Shown here: piece after piece, positions 49,978 to 59,739 of the stretch
Position numbering within the stretch: position 1 is the first letter of the stretch
Layout of the letters: every line of letters begins with the position of its first letter
NCBI GenBank assembly: GCA_029168955.1
Contig: JAPDOI010001328.1
Span: forward strand, 1-64,000
Reading direction: 5' to 3'
DNA from: Aplectana chamaeleonis
Taxonomy: Eukaryota; Nematoda; Chromadorea; Rhabditida; Cosmocercidae
Length of the DNA stretch: 64,000 nt
The notes under the pieces: generated by a model
Told to the model about the DNA's origin: nothing
The model's input: the letters and a program-made list of their open reading frames with translations, nothing else
The model's database searches: none
Position numbers and translations under genes: made by a program

Positions 49978-52003
49978 CTCAGAACTTTCCACCCTAGCTA
50001 TTTCCGCCTTATAAGTATGTAGTCTGATAGCATCATGCTACATACCATAAAGACGCAAATACCTAGAAATAAAGACGCATGTATCATTCCTCAAAGACGC
50101 ATGCAACAAACGCTGAACACGCAGGCGCCTTACATTATAGGCGCATGAATCATTCCTCAGAGACGCACGTAACAAACGCTAAACACGCAGGCGCCTTACA
50201 ACAAAGGCGCTTGTATCATCCCTCAAAGACGCATGTAGCAAACGCTGGTCACGCAGACGCCTTACATCATGTCTGCGTGCCCAATAGACTTTAGACAAAG
50301 CCTCGTCGGGGCGGCGGTTGTGGACGCGAGAGAGACCACCGACCTTTTATTTTCAAATAGCAACGACTTGCCCTTATGAGGCGCGCCGTACATCGCGTGA
50401 GGTTGCAATCGATGTTCAACATGTGCATGATGATGATAACTACGGCAACGGCCCAATCTTCGTGGGCAAAAACACTAATTATCTTCATATTTGACTACGA
50501 CAAGTGCATTAATGGATAGCTTAATGTTCCTACGTTCTTGTAGTTAACAAATAAAATAACAAAACAATATGACATTGAGATTATTACTGATTATTATTAA
50601 ATACCTATGAGATTTGACCTTCCTGCAGGAAGATTGTTTCATACCTCGAGCTCGTAGATACCTTACTACAGAGAAACGTTGTTACTGCAATAGCGGCCAT
50701 TATTTTGGCGTTTTTGGCCCAAAAAAAAAACGCTAAAAAGCATTTTTTGCTCTTTTTTTCCATAACTCTATTCAAAAGGGTCCATTTGGGAATCTAACAA
50801 GATATTGGGGATCAGCATCGTGTGCTCTTTTTCTGGAATAGCACATGGCTCCTCTTCAACAAGATATGTATTCAAAATTAGACAGGAAACAATCAACCCG
50901 ATTCGCGATTTCGCAATCAAGGCACTTATGAGCGAATGTGTCCATGCTGTTACGCCTAAATGCTTTGTACAAAGTATGCCAGGTAGTGCAAATGCTAAAA
51001 GAGAGTACTCTCGATCCTGATTCCAAATATTTCTTCGGATTCTGAAATTGACCATCATGAACAGAGTTAAGGCGAAAGGGCGCCAAAAACGCTTGTTTTG
51101 CGTTTTTTCGCGGAAAACGCAAAAGTTATGGCCTCATAGTGCTCTTCTAGGCCCGTTTCTGTACGTTTTTAACTCTAATGCGGCAGTGAGCTACCGATTG
51201 TTTTGATTTTCGATCAAATTAGGGAGACGATATTCACCGTGGACACGTAACTGTGCGTAACTGAATTTTGTATTTTCGTGAAGCGCGAATCGTAATTTAG
51301 CGAAAATGCGGAATTTATAGTGGACCTATACTTTTGCACTGCGCTGTATACCAGGAAGAATCAGGTTGCCTATGTAAGTCCAAACCGAATTTCAGGGCGT
51401 GAAATTGCGGATCGCACGAATTTTTTATGTAATATGTGGATTTACAGTTTTAGATTTGACGCCGACAAAGCGTTAATGTACGCGCGGACGAGTATACTCG
51501 TCGTCTACAGCTCCGCGGTTTCCTTATTTTTCACGAACACCGCGAATACTTGAGAAGCCCAGAATGTGTGAAAGTCATGTCTAGGATCAATGTCCCGACT
51601 TCAGTAAGCACAAGACAGCAGTCGTACGCTACCGCCTTGTTTTGAAATATAGTTCGTAGAATCACGAACAAAATGAAAATCTGAGCAAGTTTTCTTATCA
51701 GCAAAAGACATGAACTTATCGGGGAAAGGTGAAATGTAGTGTTTATCGACGAGAAATCAATCAGTTGTGAAAGACGCACTCGTCATAAACAATTTGAGTA
51801 GCTTTCTTGCGTCTAAACGGTTTGTTACTTGCGTCTTTGTGGTCTCTTCCGAAAGACGCACTTACCATACACGCCCCCTCGTATGTTACTTGCGTCTTTC
51901 ATACGTGCAAGTGACAAGAAACGACGTCTTCGACCCTGTAAAGACGCATGTAACAAGGAATCGGGCTAATTAGACGCAACAACCTAGGCTGGAAAGTTCT
52001 GAG
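49978..52003 (-). mobile_element. Element E2: 2,026-bp TIR element, copy 2 (inverted)
   Basis: It has the same 20-bp ends as E1 (one base changed at the left, TTCCACCCTAG) and is the reverse complement of E1 throughout. It contains the palindrome (51,487-51,502), three 66-bp units (GCAGGCGCC at 50,121 and 50,187, GCAGACGCC at 50,253) and the subterminal GACGCA motifs. It is 36 bp longer than E1. Comparison with L shows no target-site duplication. The host element has the same orientation as M, so E1 and E2 are separate insertions rather than one inverted duplication. Confidence 0.85.
50040..50290 (-). repeat. 66-bp minisatellite in E2
   Basis: This is the counterpart of the E1 minisatellite, three units of exactly 66 bp in inverted orientation, with single-base differences between units. 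The shared copy number in E1 and E2 indicates that the array existed before the two copies separated. Confidence 0.8.
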
Positions 52004-52425
52004 TCCTGTATAACACGTGCCAAATGCCAGATCTCGTTCCCTCCAGATAAGCAAGATATAAGCGACCACCACAGGCCCGACCCCCTTGGCTCACCACCAC
52101 AGGCCCGACCCCCTAACAGATTTTCGAACTTGTTAGTGGCTCGATGGATGGATGAATTCCAACAAGTCGTCGTTCTTCAGTCCATTACCGGACTGTCTTC
52201 TTATCCTGGCTTTCTCTTACGCAAAGATTGCGAATAAAGAGAAATACAGGCCTGAGACAACTCGTCCACCAATTTTTCACCCTCAAAATCTAGGCATCTT
52301 TGAAGAGCCATAACTCTCTTCAGAGGGGGTTTTGGACGATTTTAGAGATACCACTGTGATCAGCGTGTGACTCTCTCCAAGATAAGCATGAAATCTGAAA
52401 ATTAATTTCTTGGGTGTCCTGTGCC

Positions 52426-52855
52426 TTTAAAGGCGCAGTCCAACCTCAAGGGTAGAATTTGATATTGTAGTCCGCCCACCGTGTACAGCAACCCTGACAA
52501 GCACAAAATCTGAAGTCGATTCAGAAAATCCAGTTATAAAGTCGGCTCCACTCCCAATACCCTAAAAGCATAATCAAGCGCTTTGCTCCGAATAGGGGAC
52601 CAAAATCATTACAAACTGAAAAATTGATTTATGTGACGATGCTCATAGGCAAAAAAACTATAGCAGAGCTCTTGGTTCCCTTTTTGAGGCGGTGTGCTCA
52701 GTTATGTAAGCTTTTGAGTATTGTGGGCGGGGCCGACTTTTTCCCTGTAGTTTTCCCCTTATTTGATCGAGATCTCGCGCTCGGCGAGGTTGCTATTCAC
52801 GGTGGACTGACCATAGTGCGAAATTTTACCCCTGAGATTTGACGATGCCTTTATA
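52426..52855. mobile_element. TTTAAA-flanked MITE S (decayed right end)
   Basis: It starts at the shared TTTAAA with AGGCGCAGTCCAACCTCA, which resembles the reverse complement of M's right end. A matching, diverged inverted end (TGAGATTTGACGATGCC, then TTTATA) lies about 430 bp on, with about 21 of 28 positions agreeing. The interior is unrelated to L, N, M and R. No coding capacity is recognised. Confidence 0.55.
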
Positions 52856-54109
52856 CATCTTTCATAAACCTGGTGATTTTGGTTCTGCCGGGGATTTCAT
52901 ATGTAGTTGCTTCCTGTCCGTGCCGCGCGTGTCGCGCGAAAAAGTTTCATAGTCCACCGCTCATTCCGAGCGTCACGAGCATTCCGTGCTTGCGGTGAGG
53001 ACTATGAAGGATACCTTACGCACAGAGAGTAGATCAGCGGGCTTTCTCCCCTGAGTATTGTCTGTAAAAATTGAAATTCTGATCATTCGGAGAGCGTGCG
53101 GAGCGCGCGATGCTGCTCCCTCCGTCGACCTCTGCTCTTTCGCTATCTCTAACCTCCGCTCCGCACCTGCCGGCGTTGAAACCACTAGAATTTCACTGTT
53201 TTACAGCCTATGCGTATCTTTTTTTATCAAATATGGTATACTTTTCGAAGGCGCAACACTTTCTCTATCTAACAGCGTTACCCGAAATTCCTACTTTTGT
53301 ATTTTACATCGAAGTGTCGGGGACGGTTCAAGGGACCGAAAATATTTGGATACATCTCGTTCTCTCCTTTAAATTTATCGACGCTGTTCAAGATCCAAGA
53401 ACATTTGAACTTCGTGAGAGCTGATCCTTGTACCAAATCGAGTTCGCGGAACTTTTTCTCAATTTAGCGAGTTTCGCATTTCTTGAAATGTTTAGAAGGT
53501 ACGATTCCCATTATATCTCGATCATCCAACGTCTTCAAGCCAATCAACTTCAAATTTGATAATAATGCAATAGTCATAACTAGAAAAGACACTGTGAATA
53601 ATATCTACATCCGCAAATTTGAGGTTTCGTGAGGGAAAATTCTCAGATAATGAAGCTATGCCAGTAGTTTCCGTTTCGAATAAGTCCCAGGAACTGCGAT
53701 TTTCGCCCATTGGAGAATTTTTATTAACCCGTTTTAGTACCGTAATCCTGCCCTTACATAATCAAAAGTTCTATATATGAATGTTTTGCCTAACCCTCTT
53801 GGTTTTTGTATCGTTGCTGCATATTTCTTGCTTAAAGTTTCGAAAAACCCGTTAAAGTCGAATCGGTTCGAAAGAAAATCAATTCCTATTTTTTACTTCT
53901 GCCGGCCACTGGAAGCTGCGAAATAGCTCAAATATTGCGTCGGTAAGAGTTACACCTCGATAATAATTACGGCAGAAAAAACCGAGTTGCCCATGTTTAA
54001 GGGCAGTTGAGTATGGGGACGGCTACAATTACAGATAGGTAAAGTAATAATACAGCAATAGTTTCTGAATCCTGCGATGGTTCAGCTCGTTTAACCGCCC
54101 TGAATTTTG
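52856..54109. other. Unannotated interval with weak open frames
   Basis: Two overlapping plus-strand frames of 104 codons (53,058-53,372 and 53,110-53,424) overlap a minus-strand frame of 70 codons (52,973-53,185). None has a recognisable domain, and mutual overlap argues against all of them. The rest is AT-rich with no structure I can support. Confidence 0.4.
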
Positions 54110-54366
54110 AAGGTGGCCACACTCATTAAAAATCCGGCGATAGGATGTCTACAGCAAAATCCATAATTCCGGCGGTAGCAGGTCGACAGCCGAACCTTTC
54201 GAGGCTTCAGTTAAGTCATGCCGCCGTCTCGAAATCCGGTGCTAGAGGTCTACACCTGGACCTTTGTTCTCTCGCGCCGAAGTCACGCTTTTTTCGTGTC
54301 CACAGCTGATGTGCTCTGTGATGACACCTCAGAAACCTGCTGTCGACATTTGAGTTTGCCTGAGTA
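54110..54366 (-). repeat. Fragment C of the iteron repeat family, inverted
   Basis: The segment at 54,336-54,366 is the exact reverse complement of 58,278-58,308, the start of copy B (CTCAGGCAAACTCAAATGTC and onward). Further left are three spaced variants of one motif: AATCCGGCGATAGGATGTC, ATTCCGGCGGTAGCAGGTC and AATCCGGTGCTAGAGGTCT. These resemble the CATCCTATCGCCGG and AGCAGGTT parts of copies A and B. Confidence 0.6.
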
Positions 54367-54926
54367 TGGCAATTCCGCCTGGACCAGAATGGTGGTTTCG
54401 CTTCCCGCACTATTTTCCGCGGATTCATTTGTGGTCCTATCGATTATTCGAGCGCCTCTGCGTTAATACGGGCGAGAATGTTGCACTGTTAAAGCCTACC
54501 TCTACGCTAACTCAGGCAATCGCGGGGGTCGGTGGCCGGTTAAAACGCCCCTTTTCCAGTCAAATTGATCGGATCTGGCTGATTAACGGAGGTTTCGACA
54601 TGACTCATAACTGCCGAAGTTTTCGTGGTAAGGTCTCATATGTGGCGGAGATTTCGGGTCGACGTGTTGCAGTGCCTGCACTGCTTTTCTCTGATACTCT
54701 CTCGTGTAGAGCGCGTAAATGGCAGCCCACAATGTATACGCTGCCCTTAAATGTGAGGTGTTTGTGCTTGTCGTTGTTGGCATCGTTAGGATATCGACGC
54801 TCTGGCGGGCGTCGGTGGCAGGTTGATTCGCCAATGCTGGCTCTCGACCTGCCAGCGACTGCAGGAGTGGTAGGTGGTGGTCGGTGGGAGGTGATCAGGC
54901 AACTCAGAACTTTTTGGATCACTTGA
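54366..54926 (+). other. Longest non-satellite open frame (186 codons), not accepted as a gene
   Basis: The frame begins at ATGGCAATTCCG directly beside the inverted repeat fragment C. It contains three GTCGGTGG(C/G)(C/A)GGT motifs (near 54,532, 54,808 and 54,879) that recur near 58,116 and 58,180 in plainly non-coding DNA. Overlapping minus-strand frames of 83 and 113 codons are open too. The protein has no recognised domain, and I see no convincing splice context. It is most likely an open stretch within repeat debris. Confidence 0.3.
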
Positions 54927-55148
54927 TTTCCAGCAATCACCAGCAAAATCGACTTTAATTCGACTAATTTAGCTCGAAATCACATCATTTCAACTAAGGA
55001 TCGACTTCTGCCAGGGACTATCAACTATGGTTTGGCTTCAAAACAACTGTATTCCCACATAGCGCTCATCCACAGGGGAAAGCAACTTGAAATCCACTTT
55101 GCCGGCCGACTAGAGATGATATAACGGTAGAAACAAGCTTTAATTCAC

Positions 55149-55385
55149 TTGAAGTACAATTCCAATGCCGGCGAGCGCCGGTTTCGAAACATGGAAGATT
55201 CTCGATTACAATTTTTTTACACTCTCACATTGCTCCTGATCTTCTGTTTCCTCCTTTTTTCATATTGCCCTGCCTGGTTTCTTCTACTGATTCTTCTATT
55301 ACAGTTGGGCAGTGCTAATCCTTTTCTATTCGACCTTTTTTTCGAAGTCTCAGCCAAAAATCGTAGACAAACTATTTTAAAGTAG
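55149..55385 (+). other. Small hydrophobic open frame, doubtful
   Basis: A 78-codon frame with a hydrophobic stretch in the middle (leucine/phenylalanine-rich, one possible membrane segment). The stretch is encoded by CT-rich DNA, including TTCTTCTATTACAG, which looks more like a splice acceptor or low-complexity sequence than coding DNA. No homologue is recognised. Confidence 0.15.
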
Positions 55386-55391
55386 TAGTTT

Positions 55392-55674
55392 GGTGGTCAA
55401 CCATAGACAAACCATTTAGATGTTGCAACAGAGGAGGGATCGGATTTTACAAGCTTCTCCGTTAAAATTATCCAAGCAAACTCTAGCGCGATATGGATTG
55501 GAACGTTGCGTTTACCTAACTTGACCTACGCAGATTCCCTTATTACAGCTTGAAAAAAGGCTAATGTTTTTGTTGCCCGCTTGATTTTGCTTCGATAAGT
55601 TTAACGGAGAAGCTTGTAAAATCCGATCCCTCGTCTGTCCCTATTTCTCGACAGCTGGTCTATAATTGACCGCC
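55392..55674. mobile_element. 283-bp MITE with long terminal inverted repeats
   Basis: The outer ends GGTGGTCAACCATAGAC and the reverse complement of GTCTATAATTGACCGCC agree at 14 of 17 positions. After a diverged stretch of equal length on both sides, a 45-bp inverted pair follows (centred on GGATCGGATTTTACAAGC) with only two mismatches. The total arm is about 85 bp around a short AT-rich middle. It has no coding capacity. The family is not recognised. Confidence 0.8.
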
Positions 55675-55968
55675 TAATCGTATTTTTAGTTATTTCACTT
55701 CATTTCCTAGCCTTTTCATACTCAAAGCTAATTTACGCCACAACATTTTTAGAGATATTTCAAGATAATTTTTAAACTTTTTTACTTCTATATGGTGTCG
55801 CCAAATCGATAGTCTTGCCAGGAAGCTAAATCTTCAAGTATTTCACATTTCCCGAAGGTTCTGGCGTGAAATTCGCTCCGCGATTTCCGCTTTTGAGAGG
55901 TAAATCCTCTAACGAGATTACGTGAGATTTTGCCCGAGCTGCACGCGTACATTTCAGCAGGAGGTCTT

Positions 55969-56121
55969 ACCCGCAAGAGAGGAGAAAATTCCCGCCTGGA
56001 GGGGAGAATTTGCCCGCGAGGGGGAGAGAAAATACTCTCATGGAGGGGAGAATTTACCCGCAAGCAGGGGAGAAAATACCCGCAAGGAGGGCAGAAAATT
56101 TCCGTCGCGAGGTCGAGATTT
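55969..56121 (+). repeat. 22-bp minisatellite, about seven units
   Basis: Units start at 55,969, 55,991 (21 bp), 56,012, 56,034, 56,056, 56,078 and 56,100. The consensus is ACCCGCAAGGAGGGGAGAAAAT. Units 5 and 6 are the most alike and the last is decayed. The purine-rich strand keeps several overlapping frames open, but they lack other features. Confidence 0.85.
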
Positions 56122-57802
56122 CGCTTGCGCTAGAAAACATCATGCTAGCAATGAGTGATCATATTGCAATGAGTGGCTTCGCGGACATATTCTCCACGCG
56201 CTACGCATCGGGCAAATTGTCCGTAAACCAAAAATTTCATGAGAGTACCGTCACCTTGCCGCCCGGCTTTGAAAAACGGGTACGACTTTTTTCAGGGTGG
56301 TTCTAGGCAGCTGCGAAGATCTTGCCCAAGCAGTTTCCGTGCTCCACGGCTAATTTAGTGTTTAAACCCACGATCCTGAGGTACGCTTCAAGGTTAAGGT
56401 ATCAATTTCAAATTGGAATAGGAGCTACAGCGCAATCATTTTAGTCTGATGAATGGTCGGAGCTGCGACGGTAGATCACCCCGCGCGAATCGAAACCCCA
56501 TTCTCCAGTGAGGCTGCCGGCCCCTCGCGGCCAGCAGCCTGCACCATGCGTTGGACTATAGGGCTACGCATAGTCCGGCGGGAAAAGTCGCGCCGCAATA
56601 ATGGGGATTATTAAAGAGCAGACTTCTGTAGCTGTAAAGGCTGTGAAGGTGTGCACTTTCATTAAAGAGTTTCGCACACGCGGAGGTTTCAATTCCTGTT
56701 CATAATCCACGGATAACACGTGCGTGCCTTTGGACGAGCTACACCCCGCCGCCGCCGTGAGGGTTACCTGCGAGTCAACAGAACGGTGTTTTCTAGTACT
56801 TGCGATCCGTATCTTACTAGGGACTGCTTCGAACTTCCCGTGGAGATTCGGAAAACCATGTTGTCGTTGCTGTAGTTCTGTGACAGTACATAGACGATCC
56901 GTGTTTGAAATTCCCTGAATGGCTGCGGGGTTTCCAAAAAATGGCCTTTTCATTGCTTCACAAGAAGGTAAGGGTAAGGTAAGGTACAGCCATCAGGGAA
57001 TATTTGGGGTGTTAAGAAAAAAGTTTCGGATTCGGCTCAAAACTTTCATATCGGGGTGATTTAGAGCGCTGAAAAGGGTCTAGTCCTCGCCAGCCTCAGG
57101 GTTACTGTAGGTTACGGTTGGCAGAAAACCTTTTATTTGCCGTTGCTCACCCTCTACAAAGAAGTTTTCAGCCCAATCTCAGACAATTTTTTTGAACATC
57201 CTGAAAATTGCCATTCGTGTACCCCTTTTATCTACGCAAAGCTAAAAAAGGCCACTTTTGGAAATCTCCTGTAAATTAAATCTCTGAGGCATTTAGGGGA
57301 TTTAGAAAATGGATTATCAATGCTGTGTCCCATACCTACAACTATCAACACATGGTTTTATAAAAGCCCACCGGAAATGTAAGGTAAGCTCTAGTTAGTG
57401 TTCTACACATTAGATAAGGTTTGAGCCAACTGGGAAAAACTACTTTACCCCTTCATAAATTCCTAGTATTTCTTACTGCTAGAAATCAATGCAGCGACAG
57501 AGTAGTGTTTGGGTGGATGGCAAAGTGTTGTTTGCAAGTTTATAGACTATACTTGTCAGCTACATTCTGCTATACGGTATCAACACCTAGATAACAGCAT
57601 TAGGCTGCTAACTTGTTAAAGAGTTGTTCTTACAGTAAGAGCAATTGTTGATGACAAGTTGGTGAGTCTCAAGTTGTTATCCACGTAAGGACAACTATAC
57701 CGTGGTTCGTTACGGCGACAAGCAGAAAGTTGTTCTCAAAGTGGAAATCAAGTAAACGAAAATGTTCTGAGAAAACTTTCGGTGTAAACACGTGGGTGTG
57801 AG
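56122..57802. other. Unannotated interval with minor motifs
   Basis: It holds a minus-strand open frame of 129 codons (56,564-56,953) without recognised domains, and an imperfect GGACTAT/ATAGTCC inverted repeat near 56,551-56,574. A GTAAG-reiterated stretch (56,968-56,988) could be a splice donor after a short plus-strand ATG frame. A TCAGCGCTCTAAATCACCCC motif on the minus strand near 57,046-57,075 recurs at 61,890 and 62,767. No gene can be supported. Confidence 0.4.
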
Positions 57803-58096
57803 GCCTATGGTATACTTTGTCGCTCTAATGAGCGACAGGCATGCAATCAAACACAAATCGTGGCGGGACCCGCATTGGAGCAACGGCAACGGTCGTCGTA
57901 GGAACAGATGTCGCGTATGGGTCGCAGCGACGTGTCGCGGAGGGCTGACATACTGCAAATGTGCCATAGCCTGTCGCTACCACTGTCGCCGTCGCTGTGC
58001 AGTGCACTGCGACAGCGACAGATTTAAAGGACGGGAGGCGGTCGCTGTCGCTGTGCAGAGCGACGCGACCGTGTGTCGCAAAAGTATACCATACCC
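57803..58096. mobile_element. 294-bp MITE rich in GCGAC/GTCGC
   Basis: The ends are imperfect inverted repeats: GCCTATGGTATACTTTGTCGC at the left against the reverse complement of GTCGCAAAAGTATACCATACC. The interior is packed with GTCGC and GCGAC words on both strands. It includes a near-perfect palindrome around GCAGTGCACTGC flanked by GTCGCTGT and ACAGCGAC (57,995-58,023). No coding potential is seen. Confidence 0.75.
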
Positions 58097-58277
58097 CTGA
58101 CGTCATTTTGAGTGGTCGGTGGGAGGTGATTAGACAGAGCTCTCAGTGTGGAGGGTCAACTGTGACGTGGCATTGTAGGGTCGGTGGGAGGTTGACACGC
58201 GGAGTTTTCGGCATGAATGGGGTAGTTTTCGGGCCTTGCCCGCCCCTTTTTCCGTTCCGAGCTTCAGCTCTCTACCT

Positions 58278-59640
58278 CTCAGGCAAACTCAAATGTCGAC
58301 AGCAGGTTGACCCGCCCCTTTCTCAAGCAACCGGGTGATGGCAGCTTTTTTCGGGAGCAAAACATGGACCTGTTATCGACCTGCTATCGACCTGTCGATA
58401 GGAGGTTCACGGCAGGCTGTTAAGGCAACACATCCTATCGCCGGTGAACATTGATTGCCCGAATCTCCAATGCTTGACGAAGTATTCAGTCGGTTGAACG
58501 ATTGAAGAATCTACTTTTGTCTTCATTTCCTTGTCTTTCATTCGTGAAGCACGTGGCCTCTGGGACTTTAGACTTCAGGTTGCATGGAATCATTGCTGGA
58601 GTGATGTTCTGAGAATTCTTCAAGCGTTTCAAAATTGTATTATTCTTTGGATTTCCATTTGCCAGTATAAAGATGTATTTGGACGTCTTAAACATTTTTT
58701 CAGTTCGATTCTGTCATGATTTAAGAATTCTGTTTCTCGACTCACTCGGTGTTTCTTACTTTTTCGGCTCTTGAGTACACAGTTTATTCGCGAGATCGAA
58801 AAGTATGTAGTGTTTTCGGGCAGCTGAAATGTCCGATTGTTGGAATATTTGTACGAATTCTCTCACACATTCGAACTGAAAACGGGATATGTTTGCGCAT
58901 TTATTCATTCATTAGATTTTTTCCGCATGTTTTTCACCAACTTTTTATTTAATTAATTGGGAAACTTTATAAAGATCATATCCGAGAAGTCCTCCTAATT
59001 CCATAATAGGTCTGAAATTAAAGTTGTAGTTAACAGATATCGGCATTCGACGCTAGGTTTTGAATGAATCAATGATCCGAATATCGTATTTTAAAACACC
59101 TCAAATGAATGAATAATTTGAAGAATCCTTTTTGAAAATTTTCGGGCGAATGAATTTTTCAGCTATAGATTTTTTGAAATTACCGAATGGAAGAATTTAT
59201 TGGAATGAGGTATTTTCCAGGTCACCGAATGACTGTTTCGAATTACGAGTTTCCGAAGACTTGGACTGAGTGAATAAATTTGGACAAGGCCTCTCAAGTT
59301 TTTCAAGAATGGTTGACTATATTCTATTGGACAACCTGTCCTCCATGAAATTCGAATGAATATCTGAAAAATTCAAACGAATATTCCAATTCAAATTCGA
59401 TTTTTCGAATTCTTCCCGAATAAATCATGAACATTTTTTGCAGATTTTTTAGTGGCCGAATATTCAAAAAGCGCGATTCGAAATTACATTATTCAAAAAT
59501 ATCAAGTTTCTCAGTTCTCCTAGTAAACCAAATTTTTGGAAACCGAAGTTTGAATTTCCGAAAGGATCGAATGCTTGAAAAAAAAATCCAAAATTCAATT
59601 AATTCCTGAATGAACCGATTTGTCGGAGTATTAGAAATTG
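58278..59640 (+). mobile_element. Dispersed repeat, copy B, with 11-bp iterons
   Basis: Direct-orientation homologue of copy A (44,250-45,770). It starts with CTCAGGCAAACTCAAATGTC, carries the iterons GACCTGTTATC, GACCTGCTATC and GACCTGTCGATAG at 58,367-58,420, then GGCAACACATC, ATTCAGTCGGTTG and the TTCGAAT-rich tail. Open frames are short (under 70 codons). The exact right end is uncertain because the tail is degenerate. Confidence 0.7.
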
Positions 59641-59716
59641 AAATTACCTAATCCTAAAATTGAACCTAGAATTGAATCTAATATTCACGCACTGGAATAT
59701 TAAAATCATTCAATCG

Positions 59717-59739
59717 CTCCAGCCGCAAGGCGGCTGGAG
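59717..59739. other. Perfect 10-bp hairpin with AAG loop
   Basis: CTCCAGCCGC, AAG, GCGGCTGGAG: a perfect GC-rich stem in AT-rich DNA, with a T-rich stretch about 10 bases downstream. It could be a structured RNA element or the core of a lost palindromic repeat. Nothing nearby identifies a gene that it would serve. Confidence 0.65.

Larger units (their letters stand above)
49912..52431 (+). mobile_element. TTTAAA-flanked MITE R, split by element E2
   Basis: About 494 bp of host element interrupted by the 2,026-bp E2. The ends are AGGCACAGTACACCC and GGGTGTCCTGTGCCT, each bounded by TTTAAA. It is the reverse complement of L. The L sequence reads through AGAAGACCCCTCCTGTAT, while R has AGAAGACCCC, then E2, then TCCTGTAT, so the insertion point is fixed to the base. 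Confidence 0.85.

Noticed and set aside
45842..52855. One large inverted duplication of about 6 kb
   Set aside because: Host elements M and R have the same orientation while E1 and E2 are opposed and inserted at different points, so independent insertions explain it better.
54366..54926. 186-codon protein gene
   Set aside because: It overlaps repeat motifs present in non-coding DNA elsewhere, opposite-strand frames are open too, and no domain is recognised.
56564..56953. 129-codon minus-strand gene
   Set aside because: No recognised domain, no splice or start context, and a plus-strand frame is open across part of it. Kept only as an interval note.
56966..56990. Telomere-like repeat (GTAAGG reiterated)
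   Set aside because: Only a few irregular units. No TTAGGC or TTAGGG array is present anywhere in the window.
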